44,143 bases of DNA from Alphaproteobacteria bacterium (lineage in GTDB: Bacteria; Pseudomonadota; Alphaproteobacteria; Micavibrionales; Micavibrionaceae). The notes under the pieces were generated by a model that had not been told where the DNA came from, searched no databases, and was given only the letters and a program-made list of their open reading frames with translations. The stretch's first letter is position 1. Each line of letters starts with the position of its first letter. The stretch spans positions 1 to 44,143 of the forward strand of contig JASMHE010000011.1 in assembly GCA_030750865.1 (NCBI GenBank), given 5' to 3'. Shown piece by piece: positions 32,990-40,491 of the stretch. Position numbers and translations under genes: made by a program.

Positions 32990-33625
32990 TTAATCGTCTT
33001 CGCCCCATTCATCACGATTACCACCGCGTCCGGCCTGTCCGTTTCCGCCGCCGCTTGTATGACCGCCTCCTCTATAGCCGCCACCGCCGCCGGACCCGCC
33101 AAGCCCCAGACCGGGCACGCTTGGTGCAACGCGCGGTGCGGCTTCCATGTTCCGCTGACGTGCCAGATGTGGCGCAAAGTCCAGAACAGCTTTGTTCAGA
33201 CCCGCCATCACCCCTTCGAGCGAATCTTCATCACCCAAATCATCACGGTAAAGCGGCTGGCCTGTTACGGCATTTTTCAAAAAGCTTTCAAACGCCATCA
33301 CGGATGATTTCACGCGTCCCCCGCCTTGAAAATGCGGCGGCGGTCCGAAAGTCGGCTCGCTTAACAACATCAATTCAACGGCGCGGGCATCCTGCACGGC
33401 GCGGTTATGGATCACCCCGAACTGCAAGACAGGCGTATAGCACAAGCTGCTCAGAAACTCTTCGCTGACAGGAATATTCATTTCGATTGAATCAAGATCG
33501 TCCGTTTCCAGATTCATGATACCGGCAATCGGATCAAGCAGCACCGTCGTCACAGGATGTTCCAACGGCTGGTCTGTCACGATTCCGGCTGCACCGCTTG
33601 ATGTCATTAATAGATCAATATTCAC
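32990..33625 (-). CDS. Unknown protein with Gly-rich C-terminal tail
   Basis: 211-aa protein I do not recognise. Residues 1-165 are a mixed, slightly acidic region (IPVSEEFLSSLCYTPVLQFG, then ARAVELMLLSEPTFGPPPHF). Residues about 170-211 are a low-complexity tail of Gly, Ser, Arg and Asn with GGSGGGGGYRGGGHTSGGGN, like an RNA-binding RGG-type tail or a flexible linker; it ends in an acidic cap. No signal peptide or membrane segment. The start at 33625 is a GTG without a good Shine-Dalgarno; an ATG six codons later (33607) is the alternative. A perfect TATAAT (33649-33644) lies just upstream on the minus strand. Confidence 0.7.
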   Translation of the reverse strand: MNIDLLMTSSGAAGIVTDQPLEHPVTTVLLDPIAGIMNLETDDLDSIEMNIPVSEEFLSSLCYTPVLQFGVIHNRAVQDARAVELMLLSEPTFGPPPHFQGGGRVKSSVMAFESFLKNAVTGQPLYRDDLGDEDSLEGVMAGLNKAVLDFAPHLARQRNMEAAPRVAPSVPGLGLGGSGGGGGYRGGGHTSGGGNGQAGRGGNRDEWGEDD

Positions 33626-33643
33626 GCTTGACTGCTATCTGTT

Positions 33644-33649
33644 ATTATA
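33644..33649 (-). promoter_or_regulatory. -10 box (TATAAT) for the Gly-rich protein gene
   Basis: Perfect TATAAT on the minus strand, 18 bp from the GTG start. A -35 at 15-16 bp is weak (CTTTGG/TTTGGA). The predicted 5' leader would be only about 12 nt. Confidence 0.4.
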
Positions 33650-33812
33650 CGCTCGGTTTTCCTGTCCAAAGACGATCCCTGTTTTAAACCATATAAGCCA
33701 ATAATGTAAGCTTTTTTCGGCGCAGGTAAAGGCGACGGTTGATATTCGGCGCATGATCCCTTTCCCTGCCGCGCGGTTTTGTTTATTATACAGGGAACGG
33801 AAAGGACACATT

Positions 33813-34811
33813 ATGATTGTGCTTACAGGGGCGGCCGGTTTCATCGGCTTTCACGTCGCAAAGATGCTGCTATCACAAGGTCATCATATTATCGGCATTG
33901 ATAATATGAATGATTATTATGACGTGTCCTTGAAAAAGGGGCGGCTGGCACAACTCGCACAGAACGATCAATTCCATTTCTATCAGGCCGACATCAGCGA
34001 TGCGGCAGCCATCACAGATATTTTCAAACGCCACGGCAACGACATTACCGAAATTGTGCATCTGGCCGCACAAGCGGGCGTACGCTACAGCCTTGAAAAT
34101 CCGATGGCCTACAGCGCCAGCAACCTGACCGGACAGGTCGTTATGCTCGAAGCGGCGCGCCATGCCAAACAGCTGAAACATTTTGTCTATGCCTCCAGCT
34201 CATCCGTTTATGGCGGCAATACAAAACAGCCCTTCTCGGTCGATGATCCGGTCACAAACCCCGTGTCACTTTACGCCGCCACAAAACGCGCGAGCGAACT
34301 TCTGACCCAAAGCTATGCAAATCTTTATGATATTCCGTCAACGGGCTTGCGCTTTTTCACCGTGTACGGCCCGTGGGGACGGCCCGATATGGCCTATTTC
34401 AGCTTCACCCGCGATATTCTGGACGGCAATCCCATTACCATTTTTAACAAAGGTGAAATGAAGCGCGATTTTACATGGATCGATGATTGCGTTCGCGGCA
34501 TTATCGGCGCGCTGTATAAACCGCCGGGCGGCGGCGATGATAAATATTGTCTGCACGGCACACCGCACCGCATTTTTAATCTGGGCAATAACAAGCCGGA
34601 AAAATTAATGGATTTTGTCGATGTAATCGAACAGGCCGTCGGCATCAAAGCCAACAAGAAACTGATGGACGTCATGGCCCCCGGCGATGTTGCCGAAACC
34701 TATGCCGATATTAATCCGGCCGTCGATGTGCTGGGCTATCACCCCAAAACCCCGATCAGCGAAGGCATCCCGCAATTTGTCAAATGGTATAAAGAATATT
34801 ATAAAATATAA
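33813..34811 (+). CDS. NAD-dependent nucleotide-sugar epimerase (UDP-glucuronate 4-epimerase type)
   Basis: Extended short-chain dehydrogenase, 332 aa. The NAD-binding motif is TGAAGFIGFHVAKMLL at the N-terminus. The specificity-determining DNMNDYYDVSLKKGRLAQL segment is typical of the UDP-glucuronate 4-epimerase (LspL/CapI) group. Catalytic Tyr154 and Lys158 are in SLYAATKRASE, with the SSSSVYGG serine motif before them. The likely reaction is UDP-glucuronate to UDP-galacturonate, for surface polysaccharide. The start at 33813 has AAAGGA seven bases upstream; the frame's 20 earlier codons are not needed. No other polysaccharide gene is nearby. Other epimerases of the same family cannot be fully excluded. 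Confidence 0.88.
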   Translation: MIVLTGAAGFIGFHVAKMLLSQGHHIIGIDNMNDYYDVSLKKGRLAQLAQNDQFHFYQADISDAAAITDIFKRHGNDITEIVHLAAQAGVRYSLENPMAYSASNLTGQVVMLEAARHAKQLKHFVYASSSSVYGGNTKQPFSVDDPVTNPVSLYAATKRASELLTQSYANLYDIPSTGLRFFTVYGPWGRPDMAYFSFTRDILDGNPITIFNKGEMKRDFTWIDDCVRGIIGALYKPPGGGDDKYCLHGTPHRIFNLGNNKPEKLMDFVDVIEQAVGIKANKKLMDVMAPGDVAETYADINPAVDVLGYHPKTPISEGIPQFVKWYKEYYKI

Positions 34812-34881
34812 GAAGAATTTCTTGCAGAGCCATTTCCCTTTATGCTATTCGTTTACATAATTAAAAACGGGGTAAATCATA

Positions 34882-35499
34882 ATGTCATTAAAGAAGCATT
34901 TTTACGATGCAGCTTCGCCCGAATGCCAACGGGAAAACGGCCTTTACAAACCTGCGGCCGCATTTGCTATTAAGAACGGCATTACAGGCATCGCTACATA
35001 TTACACATATCCGAACAATATGACCGCAAGCGAATTTGAAAATTATCGCGGGTACACCAGTGAATCTTTTGCATGCTACGTCCCTCCGCGCGATTGTGAT
35101 TTTCAACAAATTCTTATCAAAACGCCGCCGAAGTCCTTGATGGATCGCATGAACAAAGAGTGGGATGGGCTCGTAAAGCTTAATCCATGGCTCAGCCAAC
35201 TTAAATTTGATCGCACCAGCCCTTACAGCCTCCATAACGCAATCGAAGGCGTTGCCTGTCAATTAAACCTGAGCGATATACAGCACTTTATATCTGTTAT
35301 CGAAGAGCATAATCGTTGGGATGTTTATCGTATTGTCTTTTCAAATCCAGAATATGCGGAAAAAATGGAGCGCGCAAATAAACTGGCACCAACCGAAGAA
35401 ATCAGATGGGTTCCTGCACCACAGACACTTGACCAAATCATTAATAAGCTTGAGGCGAAATACGAGCGTAAAGTCGGCACACAGCCGCAACCATCATAA
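34882..35499 (+). CDS. Hypothetical protein, no recognised family
   Basis: 205-aa protein with no motif I recognise. It is hydrophilic with scattered aromatic residues, no signal peptide and no membrane helix. A segment GITGIATYYTYPNNMTASEFENYRGY is rich in Tyr. The base composition and codon choice are more AT-rich than neighbouring genes, with many T-ending codons, which may mean recent acquisition. GGGGTAAATC precedes the ATG. It stands alone between the epimerase and the convergent pncA gene. Coding is probable from the intact 205-codon frame and Shine-Dalgarno, but no function can be proposed. Confidence 0.68.
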   Translation: MSLKKHFYDAASPECQRENGLYKPAAAFAIKNGITGIATYYTYPNNMTASEFENYRGYTSESFACYVPPRDCDFQQILIKTPPKSLMDRMNKEWDGLVKLNPWLSQLKFDRTSPYSLHNAIEGVACQLNLSDIQHFISVIEEHNRWDVYRIVFSNPEYAEKMERANKLAPTEEIRWVPAPQTLDQIINKLEAKYERKVGTQPQPS

Positions 35500-35540
35500 A
35501 ACACGACATATCTAACGCATAAAAAATGACGAACAGCGTA

Positions 35541-36242
35541 TTACGGTTGTGGCACGCCGAGTGTTTGCGGCAGGTCGGCGGCGGAGACAACCTTGACACC
35601 GTTTTGTGCAAGCTGCGCATCCATATCCTGTTTGGAATCGCTCTGACCGTCTTCGGTCGGCATGCCGATGGCGCGTGTTGCATCATCAACCACAACCACC
35701 TCGAAACCGTCTTTCACAGCATCCAGACCATGCCAGCCGACACAGAAATCATAGGCAAGGCCCGTCAGCACAACGCGCGTAATGCCCGCATCATTCAATG
35801 TTTCCGTCAATGTTTTACCATTTGCAAAACGCGGCTGTGTTTTCTGGTCATTCTCATAGAACCCTGAATAGGAATCGATATCCTGATGCGTGCCTTTTTC
35901 AAGCCACAGATCGGTGTCTTGTACGATCAAATCCTTGTGGAACTTCACGCCCTCGGACCCGTCTTCACAGTGATCCGGCCACAAGACCTGTGTCCCGTAA
36001 GGCATTTCGACTGTTTCGAACGGCGCTTTGCCGTCATGGGAACTGGCAAATGAACAATGGCCGGACGGGTGTTTGTCCTGTGTCAGGACCACCAAATTGA
36101 AATGATCGCGCAGCGCGTTCACCACCGGAATAATCTCATCACCGCCATCAACAGCCAGCGCGCCGCCGGGGCAGAAATCATTCTGGGCATCAACGATAAT
36201 CAACGCTGTATCTGCTGGGGCTGTCCAATTTGCATTTGTCAT
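35541..36242 (-). CDS. pncA: Nicotinamidase
   Basis: Hydrolyses nicotinamide to nicotinate and ammonia, the entry to Preiss-Handler NAD salvage. The isochorismatase-like fold has the catalytic triad Asp18 (IIVDAQNDF), Lys116 (WLEKG) and Cys167 (AYDFCVGW). The metal site is formed by Asp56 and His58 in TQDKHPSGH and by His91. Length of 233 aa is near the E. coli enzyme (213), with a longer loop around CEDGSEGVKFHKD. AGAGGAAAAGAC precedes the ATG. It follows pncB by 80 bp of very AT-rich DNA, where TATAGAATA occurs twice. The product feeds directly into PncB. Confidence 0.95.
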   Translation of the reverse strand: MTNANWTAPADTALIIVDAQNDFCPGGALAVDGGDEIIPVVNALRDHFNLVVLTQDKHPSGHCSFASSHDGKAPFETVEMPYGTQVLWPDHCEDGSEGVKFHKDLIVQDTDLWLEKGTHQDIDSYSGFYENDQKTQPRFANGKTLTETLNDAGITRVVLTGLAYDFCVGWHGLDAVKDGFEVVVVDDATRAIGMPTEDGQSDSKQDMDAQLAQNGVKVVSAADLPQTLGVPQP

Positions 36243-36322
36243 GTCTTTTCCTCTTTTTCTTCTCTGCTTGTCTCTTTTATATTCTATATATTTTATTCTA
36301 TACGCTCTGTGTATCAGGCATC

Positions 36323-37990
36323 CTATGGCTTCGCAACGGGGTGCGGAGCGCGGACCTTTTGCTTGATACTGCCCATACGGCCCTGACGGTATTGATACAG
36401 GCTTTCTTCGATGCCCACACCGTAAATATGCGGGTTCAGGCGGCGTTTGTGCGACGGATCAAGCATCGCCAAGCTTTCCATCGCGCGGTCGCGGGCCTGA
36501 TGGATTGTTTCAAGCTCACTCACAAACACACCCTCGTTAAAGATACGCTTCAACGGACGGTATGCCGATACGCCGGTCTGGAAACGCATCTGACCTGTGA
36601 TATTGCCTTTCGGCACAGACACAATATCGCGCTCCAGTTTGCCAACCGCATCACGGCCGCCGGTTGCCGCCGCCACAGGATCGGGCGCGTTATTCTGCAG
36701 AATTGTATCGCCGTCAAACCGCAAGCTGCCATCGGCTGCCGGACATAAATAACGGATCAAATCCAGCTCACCGGGGATCGTGACTTTCACTTCGTCCTGC
36801 GACATCTTGATCACATTGCGGACAAAATCCGGATCGTTCGGGCTTTGCCCCTGCTTGATCAATTTGCGTGTTGCGTCAATTTCGGCTTGTGTCAGCCCGC
36901 TGCCATACACAGCGCCCAGCTTATACACAGCGCCCAGCGCCGGTTGCGCTCTTGATGTCACAAGATTTGTTCCGACACCCCAGACATTGACTTTACCGCC
37001 TTCATCCTTGATTTGCTGGATGGACTCCTCTTCCAGATCGTTCGATGCCACAATATTCGCATTTGTGAATCCGGCATCGTCCAGAATGGCGCGGGCCTCG
37101 ATCGACAGATAGGCAAGGTCACCGGAATCAAGACGGATACCGGCCAGTTTAATGCCCTTTTCTTTACAGGCCTGCACGGCGCGCTTTACACCTTCGACCG
37201 TGTCATAGGTATCCACTAGAAAGACACCGTTATACGGCATTGCTTCGGCATATTCCTTGAACGCATCCATTTCATCTTCGTACATCATGACAAACGCGTG
37301 GGCGAACGTGCCTTTGGTCGGGATGCCGTAATGTTTTTCGGCCAGATTATTCGATGTGCCGTCAATGCCGCCCAGATACGCGCCGCGTGTCGGTTCCAGC
37401 CCGCCGATACATTGGGCGCGGCGCAGCCCGAATTCCAGAATCGGTTCACCGTTTGTCACTTCTTTCAAACGGGCGGCCAATGTTGAAAACAGGCTTTGTG
37501 AATTGGTCGCGTTCAAAATCGCGGCCTCCACCATCAGACATTGCCACAGCGGACCATGTACGCGGTAAATCGGTTCATCACGGAAGGCAATCTCGCCTTC
37601 GGGCATGGCATCGATTGTCAGCTCACATTTGGAATTGGCGACAAAATCAATAAAATCATCGCTGTAAACGCGGTGCTCTTTGCCTGTATCCGGATCAACC
37701 GTGACTTTATTGCGCATATTTTCAATATCGCGTTCGTCGAATTCCCAATGATCACGCAGCCATTCGAAAATAATGTTCTGACCGCCGGTTAACAGAAAAG
37801 ACCCGCCAAACGGCTCTTTACGGATATAGGCATGGAACGTTGTATTCACATCATGCTTGCCTTGCGTAAAAAAGGCCTGCGACATCGTCAGCGCATACAT
37901 ATCCGACCACATGGCACTTTTATGCGCCAGCGGCTCCTCGTAATAACTATCCGTATCACGCAATGCATATTTGGAATTGATGTCCACCAT
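36323..37990 (-). CDS. pncB: Nicotinate phosphoribosyltransferase
   Basis: Joins nicotinate with PRPP to give nicotinate mononucleotide, using ATP hydrolysis. Diagnostic segments are MWSDMYALTMSQAFF near the N-terminus, EFGLRRAQCIGGLEPTRGAYLGG in the middle, VFLVDTYDTVEGVKRA, then IRLDSGDLAYLS, and WGVGTNLVTSRAQPALGAVYKL with the phosphate loop. The 555-aa form from 37990 is longer than the E. coli enzyme (400), through insertions towards the C-terminus, but resembles other long bacterial NAPRTases. This start has AGAGGGA eight bases upstream; 30 upstream codons lack support. Near residue 360 the DNA has a 16-bp tandem repeat (36905-36920 and 36923-36938) duplicating GAVY. It is transcribed from a promoter with a perfect dyad about 185 bp upstream. 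Confidence 0.95.
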   Translation of the reverse strand: MVDINSKYALRDTDSYYEEPLAHKSAMWSDMYALTMSQAFFTQGKHDVNTTFHAYIRKEPFGGSFLLTGGQNIIFEWLRDHWEFDERDIENMRNKVTVDPDTGKEHRVYSDDFIDFVANSKCELTIDAMPEGEIAFRDEPIYRVHGPLWQCLMVEAAILNATNSQSLFSTLAARLKEVTNGEPILEFGLRRAQCIGGLEPTRGAYLGGIDGTSNNLAEKHYGIPTKGTFAHAFVMMYEDEMDAFKEYAEAMPYNGVFLVDTYDTVEGVKRAVQACKEKGIKLAGIRLDSGDLAYLSIEARAILDDAGFTNANIVASNDLEEESIQQIKDEGGKVNVWGVGTNLVTSRAQPALGAVYKLGAVYGSGLTQAEIDATRKLIKQGQSPNDPDFVRNVIKMSQDEVKVTIPGELDLIRYLCPAADGSLRFDGDTILQNNAPDPVAAATGGRDAVGKLERDIVSVPKGNITGQMRFQTGVSAYRPLKRIFNEGVFVSELETIHQARDRAMESLAMLDPSHKRRLNPHIYGVGIEESLYQYRQGRMGSIKQKVRAPHPVAKP

Positions 37991-38170
37991 TGAAAATCCC
38001 TCTTTCTTCCATCGTTCTCTTTTATCGTTTGCCTTTATCACCATCTGACAGCCATCTTGTATAATGACTGGCCCGATCACACAGTTTCAACCACTCGGTT
38101 CAACCACACAGTCCCAATCGTACAGCCCCGTTTCCACAGGCCGTGTTATACCGACATTTTCCGTGTATTC

Positions 38171-38203
38171 TGACGTTATAAGAAACCGGTGCTATAACGT
38201 CAA
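38171..38203 (-). promoter_or_regulatory. Promoter of pncB-pncA overlapped by a perfect 10-12-10 operator dyad
   Basis: On the minus strand TTGACG (38203-38198), 17-bp spacer, TATAAC (38180-38175). The inverted repeat TGACGTTATA (38171-38180) and TATAACGTCA (38193-38202) overlaps both promoter hexamers, with half-site centres 22 bp apart, about two helical turns. This is the layout of a repressor operator. The half-site ATAACGTCA recurs before nadD (40479-40487). Confidence 0.62.
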
Positions 38204-38235
38204 CTGAATTATGGATAATCTATGCCGTGCGGCAC

Positions 38236-39129
38236 TCATCCGAATGTCAGACGGGCTTTATGATAACAATACCGTACCAGACTGACCGGTCCTTGTACAT
38301 CACGCCACTGTGATGTCCGCCAGACATTTTCATCCGGATTATGATGCATCAACAATGTGGCCGTTTTATCTTGCGCGCGGCGAATCGTCAGTGATTTAAT
38401 CGGGCTATCCATATCATAGGCTGTATAGGCAACCCCGCTGCCAAACCCGACCCCCAGCGGCCGCTTGTTATAGGTACGCGGCGGCGCTGTAATCGTAATC
38501 ACCGTATCAGGATCAAAAACATGTTCACCGAAATGACGCGGCTTATACGGCGTAATCGCGCTGAGCGTCACTCTATCATTCCGCAAACTGATCGGACGGC
38601 CGCCATTGGATAAATGATATCCTGTCGAAGCCAGCGGCGTGGCCACCACCAGTCCGTTTGACCCGATACGCGGCATATCCAGCATTGCGTTACCGTTAAA
38701 TTCCGCTTTCAGGTCCAGCGTCGTTCCGCCATTGACCTTTAATTTTTCGATCACAATATCGGCGCAGGTATGATGCGTTTCCGTATGGCCGTTTTCAAAT
38801 TCGACCGTGCCCTCCAGCACCGTCAGATCATACGGCGTGCAATCATTCACAATATCCATCAGATTAGAAGCGCCAACCACCTTGTGACAGGTCAAAAAGC
38901 CTTCGCTGGATTTGATACCGGGCATTGTCATGGCAAAAACGGGCACGCCGTTTGCGTGATCCAGCGCGTACAAAGCCGTGCCATCACCGCCAATGGCGAC
39001 AATCAGATCGGCTTCGTCCGGGGCGGCTTGATTGAATAATGCGGTCATTTGATGGGCGAACGCACACACATCGGGTTTGTGCGGGTCCCAGATGAAGTGG
39101 ATTTTTTTCTGTGCGGCGCCCCTGCTCAT
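38236..39129 (-). CDS. nadK: NAD kinase (divergent)
   Basis: Predicted to phosphorylate NAD to NADP. It has the GGDGT motif at residues 47-51 (IVAIGGDGTALYAL) and the second NAD-kinase signature at residues about 158-178 (SNGLVVATPLASTGYHLSNGG), where most enzymes read TPTGSTAY; here the Gly-Ser order is altered to LASTGY. A ligand loop MPGIKSSEGFL matches the usual INxGxLGFL. The conserved His-containing C-terminal segment is present (AITPYKPRHFGEHVFD). Length of 297 aa is right. The divergence makes annotation as a NAD-kinase family member safer than a proven NadK, though the position among NAD genes supports it. It lies 123 bp after prs. Confidence 0.82.
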   Translation of the reverse strand: MSRGAAQKKIHFIWDPHKPDVCAFAHQMTALFNQAAPDEADLIVAIGGDGTALYALDHANGVPVFAMTMPGIKSSEGFLTCHKVVGASNLMDIVNDCTPYDLTVLEGTVEFENGHTETHHTCADIVIEKLKVNGGTTLDLKAEFNGNAMLDMPRIGSNGLVVATPLASTGYHLSNGGRPISLRNDRVTLSAITPYKPRHFGEHVFDPDTVITITAPPRTYNKRPLGVGFGSGVAYTAYDMDSPIKSLTIRRAQDKTATLLMHHNPDENVWRTSQWRDVQGPVSLVRYCYHKARLTFG

Positions 39130-39252
39130 ACAATAATCCTGCTGTTATCTCATGCGCTTTTATACCGTGCGCTTTCGTTTGATGCCCATGCCCCATTCCG
39201 TGCGGGGCCGTATCACGATCATCCTATACCGACCGTTCATGATGTCATTCAC

Positions 39253-40386
39253 TTACGGTTTCGGTGCCGGGGCATCGTCTTTTTTCTGCATCACCGGATG
39301 CGTCATAATATCTTCGGTAATATGTTTCCACAACAACGGCGCAAAATCCATGATCTTCACGCGGGATTTCACCACATCTTCCAGATATTCACTTTCCAGA
39401 TTGTGGATGCGTTCGCGCTGCGAAATCGCATTGGACACATAAATCTGTTCAAATAGCGGCGCGCCGTTTTTGGCTTTGGCTTCGAACATTTTTGTCAGAC
39501 CGTCACTGCCGAACGTACCGGCTGCGGCCATTGCAAAAATGCGTTCCGCGCCTTTGCGTTTTAATTCACGCGCACAGCCGATGGCCGTGCCGCATGTGTT
39601 GAAAATATCATCAATAATCAGCACGTCTTTGCCCTCAACATCACCTTCCATTGATTGCACAGACGATGTGGACGGGCCGATACCTGCGTTATTGCGGTCT
39701 TTGCTGGCCGAGGCCCGCTCTGTAAAGCCTGTGGCCTGACGCAGTTTTTCCGCCCGCGCATCTGCGCCCATATCCGGATTCACAATGACCAGATCCTCAA
39801 TACCCAGCGCTTTGGCATATTCCGCATAGACTTCGGTCGGGTCCACATTAATCACGTTATCCGCGCCAAATTCATCTTGATAAAAGCCGAGCGCCATATC
39901 GGAATGGATATCGACTGTGGAATAACCGTCTGCACCGCCGAATTTCTTATACGCGGCCAGTGTTTTCGCACTGACGGATTCCAGATAAAATTCACCCGTG
40001 CGCTGTCCGTCTTCATCACGGATTTCGGTCGGCTTGTCCTGACGCATATATCCGGCATAGGGTTCAACAAGCCAGATCGGCCCCGCCCCTGCATCTTTTA
40101 ATGTGCGCAACGTAATCAGCGTCCGCAGAGCATATTCATCGGCCGAGGCCCGGATGGTCGTGCCGCTGGATTGCACCAACACCACAGGTTCACCCTTCAG
40201 ATCATCGGCGCTCACATCACGATAGACATCATTGCCGCCGATTGTCTGCATGCGCGCGAACGATTCCTTGTCCTTGAACGCGGCAATACTGGCGCGTACC
40301 ATTTCAAGATCGGACCCGGCTGTCGTCTTTTTATTAAAGTAACGGAACAAGGCCGGATCGGCGCTGTTGCGGAGAAGTATCTTCAT
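39253..40386 (-). CDS. Ribose-phosphate pyrophosphokinase (divergent PRPP synthetase)
   Basis: Makes PRPP from ribose 5-phosphate and ATP; PRPP is the co-substrate of PncB and HisG in this window. The ATP-binding region has RQDK at residues 115-118, and the metal-binding His161 is in VDIHSD. The nucleotide flexible-loop part and VIVNPDMGADARAEKL follow. The PRPP-binding loop VLIIDDIFNTCGTA is at residues about 255-268. At 377 aa it is longer than the usual 310-320 aa, with an extra stretch after RQDK (PTEIRDEDGQRTGEFYLES) and a polar C-terminal tail. This looks like a divergent paralogue, so the housekeeping prs is likely elsewhere. It has its own promoter (TTGACA, 17 bp, TATGAA) and heads the minus-strand NAD genes. 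Confidence 0.85.
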   Translation of the reverse strand: MKILLRNSADPALFRYFNKKTTAGSDLEMVRASIAAFKDKESFARMQTIGGNDVYRDVSADDLKGEPVVLVQSSGTTIRASADEYALRTLITLRTLKDAGAGPIWLVEPYAGYMRQDKPTEIRDEDGQRTGEFYLESVSAKTLAAYKKFGGADGYSTVDIHSDMALGFYQDEFGADNVINVDPTEVYAEYAKALGIEDLVIVNPDMGADARAEKLRQATGFTERASASKDRNNAGIGPSTSSVQSMEGDVEGKDVLIIDDIFNTCGTAIGCARELKRKGAERIFAMAAAGTFGSDGLTKMFEAKAKNGAPLFEQIYVSNAISQRERIHNLESEYLEDVVKSRVKIMDFAPLLWKHITEDIMTHPVMQKKDDAPAPKP

Positions 40387-40416
40387 AACATATATGCCCT
40401 TTTTATCGATGCCTTC

Positions 40417-40445
40417 TTCATAAGGAACTATTTGTTTTATGTCAA
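40417..40445 (-). promoter_or_regulatory. Promoter of the prs-nadK unit
   Basis: Minus strand TTGACA (40445-40440), 17-bp spacer, TATGAA (40422-40417). It lies in the 105-bp divergent region between the PRPP synthetase gene and nadD. Confidence 0.6.
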
Positions 40446-40462
40446 TCTAATTTTCATGGACA

Positions 40463-40487
40463 TGACGCGGCTTTTTGCATAACGTCA
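40463..40487 (+). promoter_or_regulatory. Operator-like half-site before nadD
   Basis: ATAACGTCA (40479-40487) equals nine of ten bases of the pncB dyad half-site, and TGACG (40463-40467) faces it. The spacing between TGACG and CGTCA is shorter (15 bp) than in the pncB dyad (22 bp). It ends four bases before the nadD ATG. Confidence 0.35.
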
Positions 40488-40491
40488 TTCC

